The notes under the pieces were generated by a model, which saw nothing but the letters and a program-made list of their open reading frames with translations, did not search any database and had not been told where the DNA came from. A stretch of 64,000 nt of DNA. Source: Floccularia luteovirens (Eukaryota > Basidiomycota > Agaricomycetes > Agaricales > Squamanitaceae). Shown in pieces: positions 58,003 to 64,000 of the stretch. Positions within the stretch are counted from its first letter, which is position 1; the number at the start of each line of letters is the position of its first letter. The translations under genes were made by a program, and so were the position numbers. The DNA is taken from assembly GCA_009739215.1 (NCBI GenBank), contig VSJF01000011.1, forward strand, positions 372,001 through 436,000, read 5' to 3'.

Positions 58003-60069
58003 ATGTCGCACAAGCCTGGTTCTTCTAGTCGGCTTCCTGCGAATTCTTCATTACCGGGTCGTAGAAAGCCTCATTCGCGTCTTGCATCTCTATCGGCTGC
58101 TGGGAGCACCAATGCTGAGCGCTCGTTAGGGCGTCGAGCTTCAGTAGCTGGCCTAACCTCTGCGCCAAAGACCCAACGAACATCGAAGACATCACAAAAA
58201 CTCGTTGTTCTTCCCTCTGCACCTCAAACGAAACCTTTTCCTGTAGAAACTGACGATGAACTCACACTGGGTCATGAAACGGATGCGGGAAGGAGGGAGT
58301 ACAAAAGTCAAGCAGAGCGGATGAGCAAGCAACAGCGGAAGCAAGCTGGGTACAAGAGATTAACGGCGTATTGCGTTGCAGAGTCCTTCAAGATGAAACT
58401 TCTTGCGTCGTTTTTGAAACGAGAGCATAATGTAGCTCCGAGGATTTTCGATGAAGCATTATATGTTGTAAGTTCATCTGACAAGATGTCATAGTGTTGC
58501 CTTTAATCTCCACCCCCTGCCATGTATAGATGTACCATATGCCATTACTCCCAGGGTATGGCCCAAACGCCAATATTCGGTCTTCAGCTCCAGCTAAAAC
58601 GTCTCGAGGCAAATCACTACTCTCTCGCCTCTCAGAAGCAGAGGAGAATGGGTACCAAGGAACATACTTCACATCACCTCCTATCCGTTCTCCCACCTCT
58701 TTACGAGATGGTTATATCTCCGGTGCTTCCCCTGTTGAAACCAGGAATGCACGCAGAGATCCATCACCTGAATCTGTTCGCACCTCTACGGAAATTTCCA
58801 GACCCTTGCTTTCTCCCAACTCTGTTGAAGCACAGACTCCGGCTTCAGACTACGAGACTGGTTTAGATACTGGTGCCGAAACTGGTGCAGATACAAGTTT
58901 TGAAAACGAGACTGTGCATACAATCCAACCATCAGCTGTTCCGTTTATTGAAGAAGTCGAGGTTGCACAATCACCTGAGGTCTCTGATGAAGATATCGGG
59001 GAGGTAGTGTTTTTCGACTATGGAGTAGTGGTTTTCTTTGGATTGGCAGAAAGGCAAGAAAGAGATATCCTGGAAGACGTTGAAAATGCTGGCATTCTGA
59101 AGAGAAAAATTGACGAAGATGATTGGGAAGTTGAAGAATGCCATTTTGCAGTACGTGAATTAAAAAGTCTGTCGAGGCTCACAGCTAAATCATCATAAAG
59201 CACGATCCGTACATCTCATATCCACGCATATATAATGATTTCTTCAGTAAGCTGCCAAATTTTTTCAATTATCTTATTTCTGATTCTTTTGTAAAGCCTT
59301 GAAATCTCGTTCACATCTGCTAAAGTTATCAATAGCACATGCGCTAGCACAATCCACACTCCTAGCTCACTACGAAACCACTGCGCAACGTGTTCTTTCA
59401 TCACCACTAGCTCTATCTATACCTAAACAGTTGGCAAAATCTGGTGGACTACGTTTGAGGCGCCATGACGCTCTCAAGCTGACTGGCCGTTTATTCAAAT
59501 TACGCAGGGATGTTAATCTTGTCTCTAATGTTCTAGACGTTCCAGAATTGTTCTGGAGTGAAGCCTAGTTTGAAGGATTTATACGATGCGGTCAGAGAAT
59601 ATATGGAAATTAAGCCTAGAGTGCAGGTTTTGAATGAGAAGTTGGGTGTGGCTAGTGATTTTGTGAGTCTTTCCGTTTGGCTCTCATGACAATCTTCATT
59701 TGACGTTGAACATACAATAATTGAAGCTTGATGCTATACATGATCATCTCAATAATTCGGCGATGGAGAGAATAACATGGATTGTCATTTGGTATAATCA
59801 AAATTACTGACCTTGGCTGTATGAAGTGCTAATGAAATTTTCAAGGCTCATCGTTGTTGCTTGTCTTGTAGAGATTGTGAGTCTCATCAAAAAAAAAAAA
59901 TTCTCGTTCAGCCAGTTGATCAACCTGAACCTTTACTTAGGGCGAAGTTATTGCACGTCTTGTGGTTCACGAATCGATAGAAGGGAGACCTACAACCATT
60001 CCTTCGCCAACGATTTCAAAAGAAGATGCATTGAGAACTTTGGAGTTTATGATGACGGCTCAACACTAA
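58003..60069 (+). CDS. RMD1/DUF155-family protein with a single-base frame break
   Basis: Exons 58003-58467, 58530-59150, 59201-59246 and 59297 onward, then pieces ending near 59662, 59793, 59878 and 60069. The start MSHKPGSSSRLPA leads a basic serine-rich region, then the DUF155 start RLTAYCVAESFKMKLLASFL, DEALYVMYHMPLLPGYGP, an acidic linker, and the core EVVFFDYGVVVFFGL, ERDILEDVENAGILK and YPRIYNDFFTLKSRSHLLKL. Near 59561-59566 the sequence reads GAAGCCTAG, giving LFWSEA-stop. Removing one G restores SLKDLYDAVREYMEIKPR and the final membrane segment WLIVVACLVEIGEVIARLVV. Family members sit in mitochondrial or other membranes with a C-terminal anchor. Without correction the anchor is lost. 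Confidence 0.8.
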
Positions 60070-61397
60070 TCAAATTACCCATTTTTTCACTTTTCGTGTC
60101 TTTCAATGTTTTATCCTTTTGATTGTGTGTATGTTTTGGATCCTTGGAACTGACTCTAAAAATTGGATGTCTTGCATGTGATGGCTACGGTACTGTGAGC
60201 TTGTCCTGGTAGTCTACCGTAATGCCTTCGTGTTTCGTGGTCTAGTATGAGAGCCCCTTCAAATCTTGTTTTAAATAAAGGGTATTGACCCAGCTCCAAA
60301 TCACATCTCTTGAATTTGAATGCAGCGCTTCCGTAGAACCTCACACTTCTAATGTATAATAAGTGGACGAAAACAACTCACTGGCCTTCCTTGTCAGCTT
60401 CGGCTACTTACCAAAAAACCGACCCAAATCCTTTTTCCCATTAAAGACTCGCTGCATCACCCACAGGATGCGATGACTACATAATTAGTTGATTATTGAC
60501 GCCCCTGCGAGCAGCGCACACCCCCAACAAATAAAAGAACGAAAACTATGTGGTTTTGTTCTACACAAAATTACTGCCACCATTGGGCCGACTAAAAGCC
60601 CTGGGCTTGTTGTTTAAACGTTTACGGATCACCTTATCTCCCACAACAAACAACCCCATTTTCTAACAGTCAACGGCTGCAGAAACAAGTACCCACAAAG
60701 CACAAAATAGCAGCCAAGACGAAATTTGAAGTCAATACCAATCATACCATATCAAGAAAAACTGCAAATTGGGTGTATGTGATACGTTATGACGGGAATA
60801 AGGGTGCCATGATGTTCTGTTAAGCGTCAACCTCTTATTTCCGTCTCCATTTATATAGTTGACCTCTTCCAGCACGGCAGTAATATGGCCTCATCCTTTA
60901 CAAGCCTCTCGGTCAACTCAACTCAAGTTCTTCGGGTATCTAGTTAGGAGATCTTTCGCTACCATATGCTATAGCTCCTCCCCTCGATATCCCTAGTCGT
61001 CATATCGCGTATGTCAAACCAGCTAACAAATACTCATGTCATTCTCTCTGATACATTTATGTTTTCATCAATGTCGTCCGTTTCGCGCGGTCTCGTGCGA
61101 TGTTACCGGTTTTATTTTCCCAAATTGATGTGGGAAGGTACGGAAGTTTGACCGAATTAGCATCATTGTTTAAAAATAAGCATCATTGTTTATCAGGTCA
61201 AACAGACTTTCTTACCTTCATGTTGCTTTTATTTAAAATTTTTGTCAGAGCGCTCTTTTTGTCCCCGACCCTGATTATTTTCAAGCATGGAACTTTATGC
61301 CACCCCTCTGTTGTAAGTAGGGGGTTGACATATAACCTAGTCTCTTGGGGCCGGACTTTTATAAAGTCGTTCACCGGATATCTTGGTATTAACCATC
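60070..61397. other. Intergenic, about 1.3 kb
   Basis: Downstream of the RMD1-like gene and upstream of the dead MFS gene. No coding fragment was recognised. A short direct repeat (AGCATCATTGTTTA) occurs twice near 61157-61194. Confidence 0.4.
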
Positions 61398-63667
61398 ATG
61401 GAATCCTCTGGTGCCCAAGAGCAAAAGGAAACTCTCGCGCCATCATCTAGCGATGTGTCCTCAAATGCCGCTAATGATCCTCCTTCACCGACGACGGAGA
61501 TAGGTGATAGCTGGGAACATGATCCAGATAACCCGAGAAACTAGTCTTTTGCTAGAAAATAGGACATGTATATCTGTGGTATGTACTCCTTCAACTCATA
61601 TTGCTTCCGACTGACGAACACAGGTGTCTCTATATGCCTTTATCCCTCCCTTAGCAAGTTCGATGATGGCACCCGGTCTACCAGAAGTCGGCGAAAAATA
61701 TGGCATTACAAACTCGACAACACTTGCGTCAACTTTAACAGTGTTTTTGATCTCGTTTGCACTCGGTGTGAGTATTTGTTCTATAGTATTCATTTTGGGA
61801 TTATGTGAACTTCGAATCAATTAGCCATTATTCCAAGCACCCTTGTCGGAGATGTATGGTAGAACATGGGTAAGTTCGTCTACACACCTTCTTGACACTG
61901 ACTTCAATAATTATTTGAAATAATCTTAGGTGTTGCACATCAACAGTCTCTTGACTCTAAGCATTCAATCTGGGATGTGCTTTCTCTCCTAACACCGCTT
62001 CACTTATCGTGTTCCGTTTCTTGAGTACTATTGCCCGCTCTTATAATGAGAAGATAACTCTTTACTCAAATACGTCTATTTAGCTGGGTTGTCTGGAAGT
62101 GCTCCTATCGCAGTCGGTTCTGGTTCGATAGGTGATTTGTTTTCTGAAAGAGATAGAGCTTCTGCGATGGCTGTTTCCAGCTTGGGTCCACTGCTCGGTA
62201 TATCACGTTCATTGGGAACTTTCATTCAATTGACACATTTTGTTCAGGTCCCGCACTTGGTCCAATTGCAGGCGGTTTTATTGCACAAACAGTCGGCATA
62301 AAATACGTGTTTATCGTTATTGCAGGTTTTTATAAATCTCAAAGAAATTGTACTCCACTTTCTCACAAAGAATTTAGGCAGCTGCGGTGTGATATCCGCC
62401 ATTGGAATCACTTTCTTGAGAGAAACATATGCCCCTGTATTACGGCTTAGAAGAGCCAAACGTTTGGGAACAGATCCAGAAATGCTTGCACGGCTCGGAC
62501 TGCCAGAATCCAGTACAGGGAGTAAAAAGCAATTGTTATGGTTGAACCTCAGTCGTCCGATTGTTTTACTTTTTCGCAGCTTTATTTGCTTCATTTTGAG
62601 TCTTTACCAGGCTTTGTGAGTTAAATTCTTCTCGGGTGTATGTTGTTGACTCATAGAACCAATCTTGCAGCTTGTATGGTGAGTTCACAATATATACGCA
62701 TTTCCATAATGCCAAAATTTGATCAAACTATAGGCATATACTACTTGATGTTCGCTACCTTTCCGTCGTTCTTCAGTGATACCTACGGGTTCGGACCAGG
62801 AATCGGAGGGTTGATGTATCTTGGATTGGGTATTGGCTTCATACTTGCCACAATACTCGGGGCAAGAGCAGGGAATTCGCTTTATATATATGTAAGATCC
62901 TCCATCTTATTCGCTTATTGCTATTCACACATGCATAGCTTGTCCAGAAAAATGGTGGACAAGGCAAGCCAGAGATGCGCATGCCTGCCCTATTTTTCGG
63001 TTCCTTTTTCGTTCCAATAGGCTTATTGTGAGTAATGATGGTTCCTCGTATCTCCTAATCGACTACAAGTTCTTTGTGTTCTAGCTGGTATGGTTGGTCC
63101 GCGCAAGCTAAGCTACATTGGATAATGCCCGTCATTGGAACTGGATTTTTCTCATTTGGTGGGTGAACTTTGTTCACTGGTTCAGAGCAAGGTTTTCATC
63201 ACCCTTGGTTGCATCCAGGAATGATGACTGTATAGTAAGATTGATTTTCTTTCCAGTTCCTTATTTCAATGTTGAACATCTGCTAGCTTGCCTATCGGTC
63301 TATATTTGGTTGATTCATTCAAATATGCTGCAAGTGCAAGCGCGGCTGCAGCTGTGCGTCTCTTATCATGTTTCGGTTCCCTGATCTCTCAATACTGAAT
63401 CATCTGGTTATCTGATAGGTATTTCGTTCTTTGCTAGGATTTGCTTTCCCGTTGTTTGGAAGTCAGATGTTTGATAAGTTGGGTCTGGGTGGTGGTAACT
63501 CTGTAAGCCTGACTATTCTATCTTCTTCCCAAGGCTGAGTTAACATCAACTGACGGTGGATGATGTAGTTATTGGGGGGTCTTGCCATTGTCCTCGGAAT
63601 ACCTTTCCCCGTATGGATTTATTACAAGGGAGAAGCCATCCGAGCACGCAGTGACCTTTCACGTTGA
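61398..63667 (+). pseudogene. MFS transporter pseudogene, paralogue of the 55.1-kb gene
   Basis: From MESSGAQEQKET the frame reads DPDNPRN, then TAG at 61542-61544 (codon 49) and TAG at 61560-61562 (codon 55). Both stand where the intact paralogue has Trp (NWSWGKKW). A one-base gain near 61958-61961 shifts the frame before the TM block FNLGCAFSP. The rest is well preserved: PPLASSMMAPGLPEVGEKYG, GLSGSAPIAVGSGSIGDLF, RETYAPVLRLRRAKRLG, FFVPIGLFWYGWSAQAKLHW, FPLFGSQMFDKLGLGGGNSL, ending RARSDLSR. Intron positions follow the intact copy. It is a recently inactivated tandem duplicate, separated from its sister by the RMD1-like gene. Confidence 0.88.
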
Positions 63668-64000
63668 CGGCTGGCAGTTGATGTCTCGGGCATGGATGGA
63701 GGGGCTGATTTCATGGCGTACTGTAAGATCCTGTTTAGTAATGATTCCATTCAAGACGACATAGACGGTTGAAGTTTATTTTCATGATGTATACGATTAT
63801 CACATAATGACATGTTTGTGTCAAAGTACTAATGAAAATATCCTGATAGATTCAAGTTCAATTGTTCCTAGTAAAGTCCCTTTATACTAATTCCTAATTT
63901 CAGAAGCGGCTCCATTATACAACGTTCAGAGTGATGTTCAATGTCTCGGAAAATAACTGAGGTCCAGCCTGTATGAAAAGAAGGAAGTTAACGAGGGGTA
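63668..64000. other. Right edge of the window
   Basis: Only the 3' flank of the dead MFS gene. No feature was recognised. Confidence 0.4.

Overview
The window is nuclear DNA of a filamentous basidiomycete, most likely an Agaricomycete. Genes are cut by many introns of about 50-60 bp with GTATGT/GTAAGT-like donors. The protein set includes families largely restricted to mushroom-forming fungi (DUF6535, DUF6699, a MATA-type HMG box) beside ordinary fungal housekeeping genes. No prokaryotic, organellar or viral gene is evident. I rebuilt gene models by hand from splice-site phase and conserved motifs, so exon borders are inferences unless stated otherwise.

Layout. 0.5-3.3 kb: the C-terminal part of a Vps3/TGFBRAP1-type vesicle-tethering protein whose N-terminal CNH domain is not visible. 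3.3-7.7 kb: gene-poor, with one decayed proline iminopeptidase tail. 7.7-9.7 kb: divergent ribosomal protein genes RPS6 and RPS13. 10.5-12.3 kb: a GFA/CENP-V-type zinc protein (apparently frameshifted) and a Pcl-like cyclin. 14.2-17.5 kb: three more decayed proline iminopeptidase copies. 18.5-28.1 kb: a DUF6699 protein, an RNF216-like RBR ubiquitin ligase, a broken DUF6535 membrane protein and an F-box protein. 29.9-33.4 kb: a Zn2Cys6 regulator and an HMG-box regulator. 36.7-40.7 kb: TPS2 (trehalose-6-phosphate phosphatase).

41.1-45.7 kb: a large inverted repeat carrying two identical copies of a gene for a small secreted cysteine-containing protein, around a spacer with an unrecognised gene. 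45.8-48.1 kb: a cytochrome P450. 48.4-52.2 kb: HOM6 (homoserine dehydrogenase), then ATP10 and histone H2A, which diverge from a 190-bp promoter. 52.4-54.3 kb: a GT61-like glycosyltransferase. 55.1-63.7 kb: two related MFS transporters, one intact and one dead, flanking an RMD1/DUF155-like gene.

Housekeeping genes (RPS6, RPS13, TPS2, HOM6, ATP10, H2A, the RBR ligase) read cleanly across every exon. Several accessory genes carry single-base frame changes or nonsense codons. That contrast, the local duplications (iminopeptidases, MFS pair, secreted-protein palindrome) and the long gene-free gaps suggest a region of steady accessory-gene birth and decay between conserved anchors. I found no obviously new multigene system. 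The most unusual structures are the near-perfect 1-kb inverted repeat, the H2A tail lacking the usual SQ motif, and the scattered iminopeptidase graveyard.
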